A stretch of 64,000 nt of DNA. It comes from Certhia americana. Taxonomy: Eukaryota; Chordata; Aves; Passeriformes; Certhiidae. The DNA lies in contig CM031858.1 of the NCBI GenBank assembly GCA_018697195.1, positions 83,529,410-83,593,409 on the forward strand, written 5' to 3'. Positions 41,501 to 54,500 of the stretch are shown here, piece by piece (the first letter of the stretch is position 1; every line of letters begins with the position of its first letter). Below the pieces are notes generated by a model, which was not told where the DNA came from, searched no databases, and worked only from the letters and a program-made list of their open reading frames with translations. The position numbers were made by a program, and so were the translations under genes.

Positions 41501-44500
41501 GGGAGAAGATGAATTAGAGACACACACTTAAGAAAAAGATTGTATCCTCATAGTGAGGTAGGCAAGTGAGAAGTGCTTTTATTGTAGTCTGGTGTATCTT
41601 GTTGTCTGTGTTTGGAGAAGAATATCACCAGCCATAGGGTCAAGTCCAAATGTTTGTCCAGTGAAGAATTATGTAGTGGAAGGCATGGAAAGTATAGCTG
41701 TGGTGGCCATATATTCCACACAGACCCAGCTTGGCTTGCCATAACCCTGCAAGGCAGGGTACAAACTGTGTCCTGCATGTGTCTCTGTCTTCCCTGAATC
41801 TGTCCTGCACCAGCATCAGATTTATTTCATTGTTTTAATCATCTTCAATGATTAAATGTTCATCCGTCACCATCTTAAAACTTTCCTCCCAGCATCATAG
41901 AGGCTAAGCAGACATTATACTGATGAAATTATTGAGATTTTGTATGTGTCTGACAGTGTGGCTTATATCAAACCACAGTTATGTTGGTTTGACAGGACTT
42001 TGGGTTTGTTTTGTTTTGTTAAATGTATGAGACATATCAGGACTTTTGCACAGCTCAATACTTATTTTTTAAAAAATGTGGTAGAGATCTGTAGTCAGTA
42101 GAGGCACTGGGGTATTCAAGAAAATTGATTGTGTTTTTTTTATTGGTGATCTGATTTTTTTAATTAGTTATTGCCTTTAGTCATAATAGATTTTTCATCA
42201 CCTTAGAACAATTGTGAACAGCAGAGGAACTTAAGGAAAGATCGAATGATTTCACTTCTGAGGTTTGTTCTTTTTTCTGGGTGAACAGACCTGATGCTTT
42301 TCCTTATTGGCAAAAGTTTTCCATACTGCAGGTTGTAAGACCCCGTTTCATCTTTTGCAAGTATAAAAATCACTAGGAAAGTGTTTTGGGTTTTTTAAGA
42401 GAGTGTAGGAAAGAGGAAAAGCTTTATAAGGTCAATATCATATGGAAATTCTGTGTTAGGTACTTTAGGGACTCCCAAATTTTCAATGTCTTCGGTGGGC
42501 ATCCTGACCATGAGAAACGGTGGGGACCCAAGGGCATCTCATCCAGTATGAGTCCATGATATCCCTACGCTCTGTTGTTTGAGGGAAGCCCATGATGCCC
42601 AGTTCTGCTAGTAGCCATCAAAGCTGACATTGGCTGGAAAAAAGTATTTCAGGTTTGGGGAATGATTTGCTTTTTCTTCCTCTTTCATTTTAAGGACATC
42701 CATTTCAAACAGGAAGTTCTGAAATGAACATTTCTGATGTCTGGTGGCACCTGTAGCTCATGTGACTTTTTTTGGCAATGGTAATGAATTCATTGCTTGA
42801 ATAAAATGACTCCCTCTCAGCTGCTTTTGGGTGGTTTTATATCTACTTGCATAACTTAGGATTTGTAGCACGGATTTCTTGACCAGATCAAGCAATGTAT
42901 CTCAGCATCTCAGTGCCTCCTTCTTCACACTGCATGATCAGAAATGTCTCTTGGCAATAGTGCTACAGTTTCTAAATCCATGAGCATTTGTATGGAGAGT
43001 ACAAAGTAAATCCCTGTTTTAACCAGTAAACAGTCTAAATGCAGGTTTCTCATAAAAGGAGCATGTTGTTATTTCCATTAATATGGTTCTTAATTTCATA
43101 GTCCCCACACTATCATTACTTAAACTGTCAATTGCCTTTCCTGTACACAGGGTGGTTTTTTCACCCTGACATGTCATCTTTTATAGCCACAAAACATAGG
43201 GAATTTGGATAGCACTGAAGGGTGTGTGTCAAGTATGGAGGGAAAAAAAATACAATCGTCATTATTAGTTGTGATTGGAACAATTCAGTACATTATACTG
43301 ATAATCCTGTGCCAATGTGAAGTTGGAAAGTATTGAAAAAATAGAGAATGGTGTCAATCATTGATCTCAAAGCTTGGGCAGGGAAGGAAGCAAGAAACCT
43401 TCAGGACACCTTTAAAAGTAATTATTATTCATAAACATGCTTGTTCCAGTTTAATAAGCTTGTTTGTTTAACCCTGACTTCAGTTTCTTTAATTGCTTTT
43501 ATTAAACCACAAAGAAGGTGTGCGTGTCTAAGTAAGTGGGGAACTTTCCGCTTCCACATTCAAACCATTTATTAAGAATATGTGTACTCAGGCGTTTATT
43601 AGTGCCATCAATACTGCCATGTCACCTGGTTCCTTTGGGAAGAAAAAGTATGAAAGTCATCCTTAGATAAGGACTGACATCTGAATGAAGATATAGTGTT
43701 TCTCAGGCAGTTTTCTCGGGTTGGTATAATTTTAATTGCCAACTTTCAGACTGACTTGTTTGGACCATAGCCAGGTTACATTCGTGTCATTGCCTATTCA
43801 TAGTGTTTTCAGAATAGACAGTGCAGGTGTTGATTTGTGCACTCATAAATGTTTCCTATGGGCTTCTGCTGTTTGCAGCTGTGCAGAACAGGAGAATTCA
43901 AATTGCCATTGCAACAATTTTACGGATTTGATTTAGTAAAACTGCAAGGAAGAAGTGCCTTCTGCTGGATATAGATATCTAGATACAGCGGCTGAGCTCC
44001 TTGGGTTACCCAGTCTGATTTGGCTGTGTTGCACAGTTGTGGTCATGGCAGACTGAAACTAGGATACACTGTGCTCTATTCTTATCTCTGGAGAAACAGG
44101 AAACATAAATAAACAAACCAGAAAGAGGCAAAGAAGAAAATAATAAGACAACAGCACTTCAGCAGGACCCTGATCTAGGACCTGCTGTTACCTGTAATAA
44201 ACACCAGCAGTTGAATTTCACCACAGAAAAAAAGCACCATTAAGTGACCCACGTATTTACATGTGCTTTACAGTAAAGACACAGTTTGGTTAAGTTTTTT
44301 TGATAATGGAAGAGCACCTGTTAAGTGAGAAAGCAGATGGTCCTTCCTCTGAACAATTCACATCTTAAATAAATAATTGTGCAAGCATAAGGAGAAGGAA
44401 GAGGGTGAGTTTGTGCGCACATCATCATGGTGTGTGAAGATGCTCTGTAACCCAGTACTTCTCACTGCTGAAAGTGTTCGAGGTGTTGAACTATTCAGGT

Positions 44501-47367
44501 CTCTTTTTCCCCTCTGCAGCCTGTGAGTTTAAGTCTCTGCTGAGCTGTTGACCTCTCTTGTCAACAGATGACTTGGACTGTGTCCAACCATAGGAGATTG
44601 TCCACAGCATTCCTGTGTCTCTCAAGCTATGATGTGGATGGCTTGGAAAGGTTTGACTGAGGAGAGGTCTCTTCACTCTTCCTTCAATCAGGGTTTCACA
44701 TTACCTGCAGTACTGCTTAGTCTTGTCCAAGACGTTTAGGCCTCTCTGGTTTTTCTATCTTTGGCCAGCAGTTTTCTTCACTTTCCAAGTTCCTGCTCAT
44801 CCACAAAGGGGCAGGAACCTTTTCCCCCCCATCTCTTCACATGTGGATTGCTGGTACCCCTCTTCTGGCTTCCAGGTGTCCCAGCAAGCAAAACAGGATT
44901 AAACCTTAGCCTCAGCAGCTCATGTAGCATCAAACAGCTGGCAGTGGAGAAATCCAGAGATTATCTAATGTGACTGCAGAGGGAGTTTGCACGTATGGCT
45001 GTAGCTGAAGGAATGAGTGCTGCAGTGCCTCAGGAAGCCAAACCAGCCAGCAGTGCTTGCCGAGGAACCTCTGTGGCACCAGGAAGCTGCTGTCACACAG
45101 AGCAAGATAAAAGCAAATCATCTCTAAATCATCTTGTGGTTTAAAGGATATACATTAATATGTGGCAGTGTCATAGTCAGGTGTGCCCTCACATGGTCAG
45201 GGACAACTCCGTCAAGCAGTGGAATTCAGGACAAAACCAGCAGCAGAGAGTTAGTGCATCAGAGTTGTCATTCATTAGCTCTTCAAGTCATCTTTAGATT
45301 ACTGATAATTAGAGGATATGTTGAGTCATTTGCCTTTGCCGTGAAGCTGATGATTATTTGAAAAAGAAATAAAGTGACCTCTGAGAGAGATGGTACTGGA
45401 TGCTCTCAACTGGGGGTTGCCACTGTGAGAATCATGCACCCAGGCATTTAGGATTGCTCGTCTGTTCTTTGCTGTAGGTTTAATGTGATTTTAAATAAAT
45501 GGGAAAATTGAAAGGCATGAGACAAAGAGGAAAGTGCAAAGGAAAACTGGATGTCATTTAATTGAAAAAATCCCACCTGTTAGAAAATGCTAGTCTTTGA
45601 TGTCTTGGTTGTTTAGATCACATAGCATTAAAAATGATATTAAAAACAAGATTAAAAACTTGCTCATTTTATGGATCATATCTCCACCATTGCAAGCACT
45701 TTCAAGTTGAAGTCAGTTAAGGAGCTTTTAATGATAATGATCCAATTATTTCTAAGACTTGGTAGTAAATACATCATGTTTGTATTTTAAGGGTTTAAAT
45801 TAACTATTTCATTTTTACAACTCAGTAAAAGCTGTTTTAAGAAATAGGCACGCCATATGAAATTCCGTTGGCCAGGCACCCTTAAATTATACCCTATTCC
45901 TGCTACATTATAAAACATCAATCAAAATTGGACGCCTGTGAATAATTATTTCTTTACTTGCTGTTTTCTTGGAATGGCATTATTATATTCAAATCCTGCA
46001 TGGAGGTCGTGGTTGAGGTGTTTTCAACAGCAGTGAATAGTTTGAATCTTTCAGAGGTGAGGATCCAAAAACTGATGTTTTCTTGTACAGTATGCTGTCA
46101 CACTTGCATGATTCTTTGTTTTCCTTAATATTAGAGTTTCAGAGTGCTTCCGTGAAAGTGGAGGATGGGATTAAAATGGATATAATATAATTAGTGGATG
46201 ATGAACACAGACTCTTCTAATTATCTTTTGGGGATTCTGGTCAGGTAATATTACAGATATCACCTCTGTAATAATAGCCCATAATTACATGCCTAATAGT
46301 AAAAATACTTCAAAATAGTTTATCGCTGTTTTTGAGCTGTCTGGAGAACCCAGCTCTATTCATCGCAGGGATCAGAGACTCTACTGCAGCTCTTTGCTTC
46401 TGGGCACAACAGCCTGAGTCCTGAGCCTTGATCAGACCTTTAAGTTATGCTCTTGCACCAGCTCCTTACAACAATTTCAGTTTCTTCTTTAAGTAAAGCT
46501 TCAAGAAAAGTGGATAAAGAACTAAGAATGAGTCCATCTGAATTGTCCTTCTGTTTCTCCTGTGCAGTTGTTTTTTGTTCCAGTGGAGCACTGTCAAAAC
46601 AGAGGCACCTATCAGGATGTGGATGAGAGAGGAGTGTGCTAACTGGGTGGAAAAAGAAATCTGTGCATGTGCACTCATTTATTTTATTTGGTAGGGGAGG
46701 CTGAGCTCTGTTTTGGTGTCTTTTGGATAGCATAGTCTTGGTTTAAAAAAAAACCAAAAAACAAAACAAAAAATGATTCACAATTAAGCCTATAGTTTCG
46801 AATTTCATCTTGCAGAACAAAGACTTTGTCAGTCTTTTTGTGCCTTCCTTTGCTCTGAGTTTTCATGTCACATGAAACAAGGCTGTTTACTCCTGGGATT
46901 AAGTATTCATCTTGCACTGTGGGCAGGTGAACGCTGGCAGAGCTGAGTTCTCTTCAATAACAGCTTCAAATGAATCATGCTGAGCCAGTGGCCTCAACAC
47001 ACTTCCTCAGAGTCTGGTGTTCCTCTTCTGGAGTTGGTTAGCAGGCAGCTAGAGCATGTGTTTATCCCTATAACTTGTACGGTGCTTTAATGTTATAAAA
47101 AAAATCAGTTGTTTCTAAAGCAGCATGGTATAGGAAATCCACATCTTACAAAAGAGGAAAATATTGTCACTGGCAGGCTCATGTTTGCTGCTAAATTTTA
47201 ATATTTTAATGAAATACATGCAGGTTTTTTTCTCTAATTTTGATACTAAGAAGAATACTATCTTTTGCACTTCATGCAATGCATACAGATGGTATAGTAT
47301 ATAATAATTGTACGTACAACCCATTCTACAGAAATTTACTGTATGATACACACAGCATGAAATTAGT

Positions 47368-47412
47368 TATGCGTGCGCATGTGTTTGTATGCATAGGTGT
47401 ATGTGTGCACAG
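47368..47412. repeat. Imperfect alternating purine-pyrimidine tract
   Basis: A run rich in GTGCGCATGTGT- and GTATGTGTGCACA-like steps with interruptions, of the type that can adopt left-handed DNA. No gene association is seen. Confidence 0.5.
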
Positions 47413-48826
47413 ACATAGTCTTTATTTTGAAAACCCTGCTCCTGCAGGGGTAGCGGGTTAATTACAGCATCTCATTGACCAGGAGAGAGTGTAAGTTGTG
47501 TATAAAATCATCTACTTACAATAAGTTAATGGCAGGATCACAGCTTAGTCCCATTAGTAAATGTCCCCTGGTACATATTCTGTAATTGCTTTAATTGGTC
47601 TCTGTCCTATCTCCCCTGAGCAGAAAATGCCACTGAAAGGCTGCCATAATACATGGAAAATAAAATTCAGTCCATGCTTCTAATAGAGCAGGTGTCTCCC
47701 CCAATCTGTTTTAGTCATTTTACTGCACTGAGAATTTTCAGCTTGTTACAGCCTGAGGTGATAAATTTTGGGGGTTTTCTTTTGAATTGTGCCTGTTTGT
47801 AGATTCTGATTTGGCCCTGATGACCACCTCTCAGTGGTAGCCTAGGAGAGATAAATACATTCTTATTCGTTGCTTATATCTATATGTATATATAGACAGA
47901 GAGCATATATGTATTCTTGCTAAAGATAAGCTTGCTTAATTATAAGAAAAAGGAAGAGGTTTAATATAAGTATCTGTGGATAACACTGAAATACCACAGG
48001 GGAACTAAATGATTCCTGTGACTGACTTGGTAAGAAAGGATGGAAATTAATTTCAAAAGCCCTGGGCTCCATCAGTATAATTTGTTGGTCCTGCCAGGAG
48101 ATTTTTGCCTTGCAGGAGCTGTCTCCAGCTGCTACTCTGTTCTCCTGTCTGCTGGGCCAGATAGTGAATCAGGTTTTCTTTTGGCAGGGGAGTTTGCAGC
48201 AGTGTTAATTGGTAACAGTCATTGCCCTCTTAAGGATGTGAGGGTGGCACAGGAATTACTGGTTTCTTTAAGAGAGCAGTGTAAGTGCTGTTCATGAATA
48301 GGAATTTTTCACACATACAGAAAGGAGTATATTCCCCAATAAATATTTGTCCAGCTGTGTAGATTTCCGTTTTCTTTGCCTGCAAGTGCACTAATCTATT
48401 ATCACACTAAAAAGGCATTTTTATCTATTAGTGCTGTGAGGATTTTGAGCCCATATTTTAACAACATGAATAATTTTTGGTTATTTTATATTGTATTTCC
48501 CAAATTTCTGGTATCCTGGACATGTTAGATGATCAAAGAGCCCAAGGACTGTGTGCACCAATATGGGGACTGAATTGGGTCTGTTAGGTGTAGGATGAAG
48601 CACAAGCAGAGTAATTTGTGGATTAGAGGGGTTTTGAGCAGGATTTTTTTGTCTTTGATTAACTGTAAGAACTCATAAAAGATGTGGAGAAACTTGCTTT
48701 GCATCTCCTTTGTGTTGTTAGATAAGTTGAGCTAACTTTCCTTGACCCACAGGTTCATGAGCCTTCAAATGTTGATGAGATGATAGTTTTTGACCTCTGT
48801 TGCTGTAATCTGCAGCTGTTTGCTTC

Positions 48827-49005
48827 TGTTGTGGTTTAACCCCAGCTGCTAGTAAGTACTATGCAGCTGCTCACTGACTTCCTTCCCTCCCTGCCCCCAG
48901 TGGGATGGGGAGGAGAATCAGAAAAAAGAAAAAACCTGTAGGTTGAGATTAAGAGTTTAATAACTGATATAAAGTAAAATAATAAAAACAAATAATAATA
49001 GTAAT
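48827..49005 (-). mobile_element. LTR fragment, ERVL-type, antisense, truncated
   Basis: Opens with TGTTGTGGTTTAACCCCAGC, the complement of the LTR 3' terminus. It continues with 'CAGTGGGATGGGGAGGAGAATC' and 'GTAGGTTGAGATTAAGAGTTTAATA', followed by an AATAATAATAGTAATGAAAA-type stretch. This is the same general family as the element at 10487 but a different subtype (AATAAT-rich). After about 49005 the similarity fades, so the 5' portion of the LTR is missing and the right boundary is approximate. Confidence 0.8.
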
Positions 49006-51517
49006 GAAAATCAATATCTCAGATCTTTTCAGATATTAAATATAGGATTAACATGCATCTGTGGTCTGGGATTGTTCAGTACATGTTCAGTACAACAGTT
49101 TTTGACAAGCTCTTTGACAGCCAAAAACATGTGGTATATCTGTGTAAGTTCCCAAAGTGATATCAGCATTCTTATTCACTGGTATCTCATGTTAATGCAA
49201 AGTATTGTCAGGAGCTGAAATTTTACTTTGGATACAGACAGATCTGTGAAACTTAAGAATATTCCATGAAGTTACGTGCTGTGACGAGCTGGAACTTGGG
49301 TCTTCTGTAGTGTGACTTGTAGTGTCCCACATGTTTGGAAAACTTTGTTGAGAATGTAGCTGAGGAATAGTATGCACACACTTCAAGCAGCTTTTTCACT
49401 TTTTACTTTATGGCACAAAATCTTTTCTTTTTTTAGCTAAGTATCTAGCCTGTCAGTAGAAGAGCGTGAGGGATACTGGCTCTCAGGAGATTTTTTTTTC
49501 ATTGCAAGGAACTTCATTCTGTCTATTGTTGTGAGAGCATGATCAGCACAGAGCAGCAATTCAAGGAATTACAGGCTGGCTCATTGTGGAGACCAAAGAG
49601 TGCCACCTGGGCTGAGGAGCAGAGTGATCCCTGGTTGTGTCTTCCTCAAAGTGCTTGGACAAGTTCCATGTTGGGAGCAAGTTGGACAAAACTCATACAT
49701 CCAAAAGTAGTCCTTGAGGCACTTTTTAAGTGTGCTCTCCAGCTGTGTTTAATTACACTAGCTGGGTAAAATTTCTCAAAAGTTTTAAAAGTCCCTGGCC
49801 CATACCTGGACTCATGCAGCTTAAGATATGTGACACCGTTTCGGTCTTCCTACTGCTTATCTTCTAATCCTTAAAATAATCTTTCTCTTTTAATCCTTCA
49901 AACAAACGTATTTTCAAAACCTTTTTTTGTTTGTTTTCAGTCAGCTGCTAAAATGATTTGGCATCTGTGCCTTTTTGCATCACCTTTCAAGGGAGCAGGA
50001 ACAGAGAGACAAATGCAAATCCAGCAAGTCCAGTGATGAGTTCTGAATGATGCTTTTCTGCTAAACTCTTGTCTGTCTTTGTAGAATTAATGTAATTTCT
50101 TCAGGCAGTGTAAAGCTCTGATGGGGGAGGGGAGTAATTTTCTCAAAGTTTCTAAAAATATCAAATGGTACATGTTGGAGGGTTTTGCAGAAAATTATTC
50201 TAATAATAAAACCAGGGCCTCAGAGGTTTGCTGTTTTGAAACGTGTACTAGCGAGACAAAAATCTAAGATAAGAATTGTCAGCTGTAGATACTAGAAGAA
50301 TTGCCTGAAAATCCTGTTTGCAGCTGCTGAGGACAGAGCTGAGGTTAGTCAGCCTGAAAGCCGTGCCTGTTTCTGTGGGAGGTCCAAATGCTTCCCCAAC
50401 ACTGGGATGGTTGGAAAGGCTCCGTGCTTATCCTGCGCTGTTCTCCTGGGCTGTGCCGAAAGATGATAGGGTGTAGAAGCTGTTCTATTGTGTAGTCTGT
50501 GTGTCACCAACCCTTTGTCCTGGGGAAGCTCTCTGAGGCCCCTGCTTGTTTCCATGCTTTAGTTCAGATTCCTCTAGCTGTTTGCCTACCGTGAGTACCA
50601 CTCTGACTCTTCCCTTTCAAGAGCACTAGTCTCTGGAAAGGATTGGAGGACATTCTTGGCACACATGGGTCTCTGAAGAGCTTGCAGACTTGCTTGGGTC
50701 TAGTGCAGACTCACGTTTGAGTCAGTTTCAGAAGATGTTCCAGAAATGTTTTTAATCACAGACCTGGCCACTGTGTGTCTTGCCCTGATCCATTTCAAAG
50801 GCTCATCAAATTGTTCTCCCCAAGTTATAACAAAAAATTCTCTCTGCATCGGACATTTCCCACTGTGCCAGGCAGTGTGCCTGTGCTGCTCTCCCTGTAC
50901 CAGTTAGGCATCTCTGCACCTAGAAGGTTTATCCCCCTCAGGCTGGACACAGCTTTCCTTCATTTCCATTTGCAAAGGTGTTAGCTATATGCTGAAACAT
51001 GAGTCTTGCCTTCAAAAGAAAAGGCTTTCTCACCCTCATTCAAGGTCCTATAGTTAACTACAGCAAAATAGCACTGGTCTGCATTGTTGGCAAGGCCCTA
51101 TCAATACAAGTCATTCAAGCTCATACTGCAAAGCCCTTGGAGGTAATCTGGTATATAACACTATGAACCTGGCTCATTTTTCACGTGCTGTGAACACCAC
51201 TCAACATATTCATACAAACCTTTGCTTTGCCACAGAGTTTCCTCATGACCTTGGAAAAAAGATTTTAGAACTTTCTTATGTTTAAAATTATGAGAATGAA
51301 AATTTCTCTACTCTCATCTGTTTTTTCTTGCTTGAATGTGAATTATAGCAGAACAAGTTTTATTATATAGTAGTACATTGTACCATGATTAAGGTCTCTG
51401 CCAATTGTTCTTGCTCTTCAGTTGCTTTCCATGCTAGTCCTCTGTTTATGTGTGTGTGCATAGGTGCTTCATTTCATATTGCACAGGCAGGTAATTCTAA
51501 ATTTCATAGTGACTTGA

Positions 51518-51540
51518 GTGTGTGTGTGTCTGTGTGTGTG
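51518..51540. repeat. (TG)n microsatellite, one interruption
   Basis: Two short TG runs separated by a TCTG step. Confidence 0.85.
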
Positions 51541-54500
51541 CCACTCGAACAGAGAATCAACAGAAGTTATGTGTATTATCTAAGACTAATCTATTTATTG
51601 AACAGATGTTGGGAGGGAGGAGAGTGGTCTTTCTTCAAGTGGCTCTTTTAATTGTGACTCCAATATATTCCTACTTTACAAAGCCTTGGTGGAATTTTAT
51701 TGATGTGATATGTTCTTTGCAAAAGAAAGTTTCAAATGCATATAGAAATCACCATAACAAACACCAGTGTGTGTTCCTATTTGAAATTGATCAGGTTTTG
51801 AATTATCTTAGCCATATAAAACATTTTAGCGAAGTAAAAGAATTTTCATGGCGAGAGTTTGGGAAGCCAGTTTGTTCTGTTCTCCCCTTCTTCCCAAGGT
51901 CTTTAAAAGAAACACCTTCCCTCCATTTGTCCTGGGTCTGTCTTGGCTGAATTCTGACATCTCATTTGGTCTTTGGAATGATCAGCACTGCCCATGCTGC
52001 ACCAGAATGTGCAGAAGGACAGGCTGTTTTAGCCATGTGGTCTTGAGGCTCTGACTGATCATATATTTAGATTTCTTATGTGCATTAAATCCGTACCAAA
52101 ATAACCTTGAAATACATCTATTAGAAGATGACAGGTGTCTGTTTGTCCCCTCTGTGAAAGTTTACAGGCTGCTATTAATGCTCTGAAAGGTGCTTTGCAG
52201 TCTGCTTGACCTGTGATTTCTGCAAGTACCATTATTTTAAAAGCATGAATTAAGGAACATCAAAAAATATAACTATAATATACTAAAAGCATAGATTATA
52301 AGCGCCCAAGCGCCCATAATTATTTACTGTGTCTCCTCAGTTTCATTCTTTTGGGGAAAGGAGATTTGAGTCCTCACTCAATTCACTCAACTATTTTGGA
52401 GTTAATAGTTTATATAAGTGTGTGCACAGGTGACAGACAGCAGTTTCCAGCAGCGTGACATCAGAGCTTTGGGTTGGAGTTGCATGTGCAACTTTTTTTT
52501 TTAAAAGCTGTAAGAAGTCTTTAGGTTTTTGATGGTTTATAAAAGTCTGTGAAAATGCAGAGGAAAAAAAAAAGGTAGCAAAAAATGTGTATGGTCAGCA
52601 GCATTTCATGCCTAAATTAGAAGCTAAATCTATGTAATAACTATAGGGCAAAAAGTCATACAGCAAGGGACCCCCACAATTGTGAAGTGACACAGCATAT
52701 TGGATGGAGAAAAAGAAGCAATTTAAACTTTATTAAGGCATTCAATATGCTACATATTGGGTAAATCTTTAAAAGAAAGTGTTACTGATTAAAAAGAAAT
52801 TATATGAATAAGCTCTGTATTACCCCAGTGCTATCAATTTAAGCCAATGACTAGCCTGTATTAGAAACATGGAAATTATCAAGAACCTAAACCTGTCATA
52901 AAAAAAAATGCAAGAGGCAATTATTTTTCTACATTTCCACTACGATCTTAATAAGGCTCTTTGATTTCTGCTGGGGAAAAAAGTAAAAAAAAATACCCCT
53001 CTGAGTGATGCAAACTTACAGTAGCTGTTCAAAAGCACCAAAGTGGTTGCAGTATTTTTGGTCTGCCTTGAATATAGCTCAGAATGTTAGGGACAGCCAA
53101 GATGACAGGACCAGCTTTTTTATCCATGTTCTGCAGGAATTCAGGAGATACGTGGGTGAATTCATGCAACATGCACTACCATAGTTAAAGCTGTAGTATT
53201 CCTGAGGAGAAAGCAAATGCCTCACCAGGGTGTGGAATTCCTGAAGTGAATGTGCAGCTGGGAATACTTGTGGTGCCTGTCTGTGAGAACGTGATGCCAT
53301 GCACCTTCTTGATCAGGTCTGCTGTCTGTGATTGAGCAGGCAGCATGAAGTGGTGCTGCTGCACAGCAGATGGGGTCCTGCAGCTGTCTCAGAAATCAGG
53401 AGGAGTTAAGGGTAAGAAAGGAAGCCAGGTAAATCTGACTGGAGCAGAAGGAGATGGAGAGACTGGAGGTGAAGTCAGAAAGATAAATGAAATAAGAACT
53501 TGGAGAGCTTTGCTTACCGTAATTTTATTTTATCAACTTTAGACTTTATAAAAAAGGTAGGAAAACTGCTTACAGATTGTAGATGGCAGGCAAGGGACTT
53601 AGGTAGAAAGAAAAGTAGTGTGCTAAAGGTGATGCTGGGGGCAGCAGCATCATAAAGACTTGACAGTACAAGTACTTGAAAGTATTTGAATGTGCTTGGG
53701 GTACATTTGAGAAAACTTGTTTAGATGTGACGTGCTCATGCCATGATAGCTGCAGGAAGAGAAAGTGCTTTTAAGTTTTATTTATGTTGCATGACCTCTT
53801 TTGAAATCTTTTTAGTGCCTTGGGCCTGGTTTCCTTAATGTGCAGACTTGCATATTTCTGCATGGGAACCTTGCAGATTCTTTCATTTCCTTACTTTCTT
53901 ATTTTTCCATGATTTTTTTTAATCATCCCCATTACTCTCTACTGCAGTAGGGCCAAGGTGCTCTCTTCTTCTAAAGTCTATATTCTTAAATGCCCTGTAC
54001 AGTCTTCCTACAATCCTTTCACACAGCTCACATATGGAAACTGAACACAGGGCAGGACTGTATCTTAAGGAGGAAAAATAAATGTGGTGAGGGTTGAAGC
54101 TTTTCTTAAAATCTTCCTCTAAATGCTAAGCAAATAAATAACAAACAAAGCCATAGGTGTTCTGTCTGTAATGGAAGTCAAATGTGGTCAGATATGGCTA
54201 GGCAGGCAAGCCCTCTCTTTTAGATACTTTTTTCTCACTTTTTAACAGCCTGGAAGTGGAATCTGTCTTTTAACCAGAAACCTCTGTTAGAAATGGTCTT
54301 TTAAAAGCAATGTCATCTGCAGGAAGAACACACAACACATTAGTTATTGGGGAAAAATAAGTGACTTGAGTGTGCCTTTTAGGAGTTCTACTTTGAAAAG
54401 AAGTGAAAGTTAAGGAGGGGAAGCGCCAAAAAGCAAAGTTTTTTCTTCCTGCCTTCCATTATAGCTGCCATTTTATCTTGTTTTAAGAGTTTTCCCTGTT

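Noticed and set aside
41313..41531. 72-codon frame with a Lys/Glu-rich tail
   Set aside because: The tail is the translation of a GA-rich low-complexity tract, not a protein domain.
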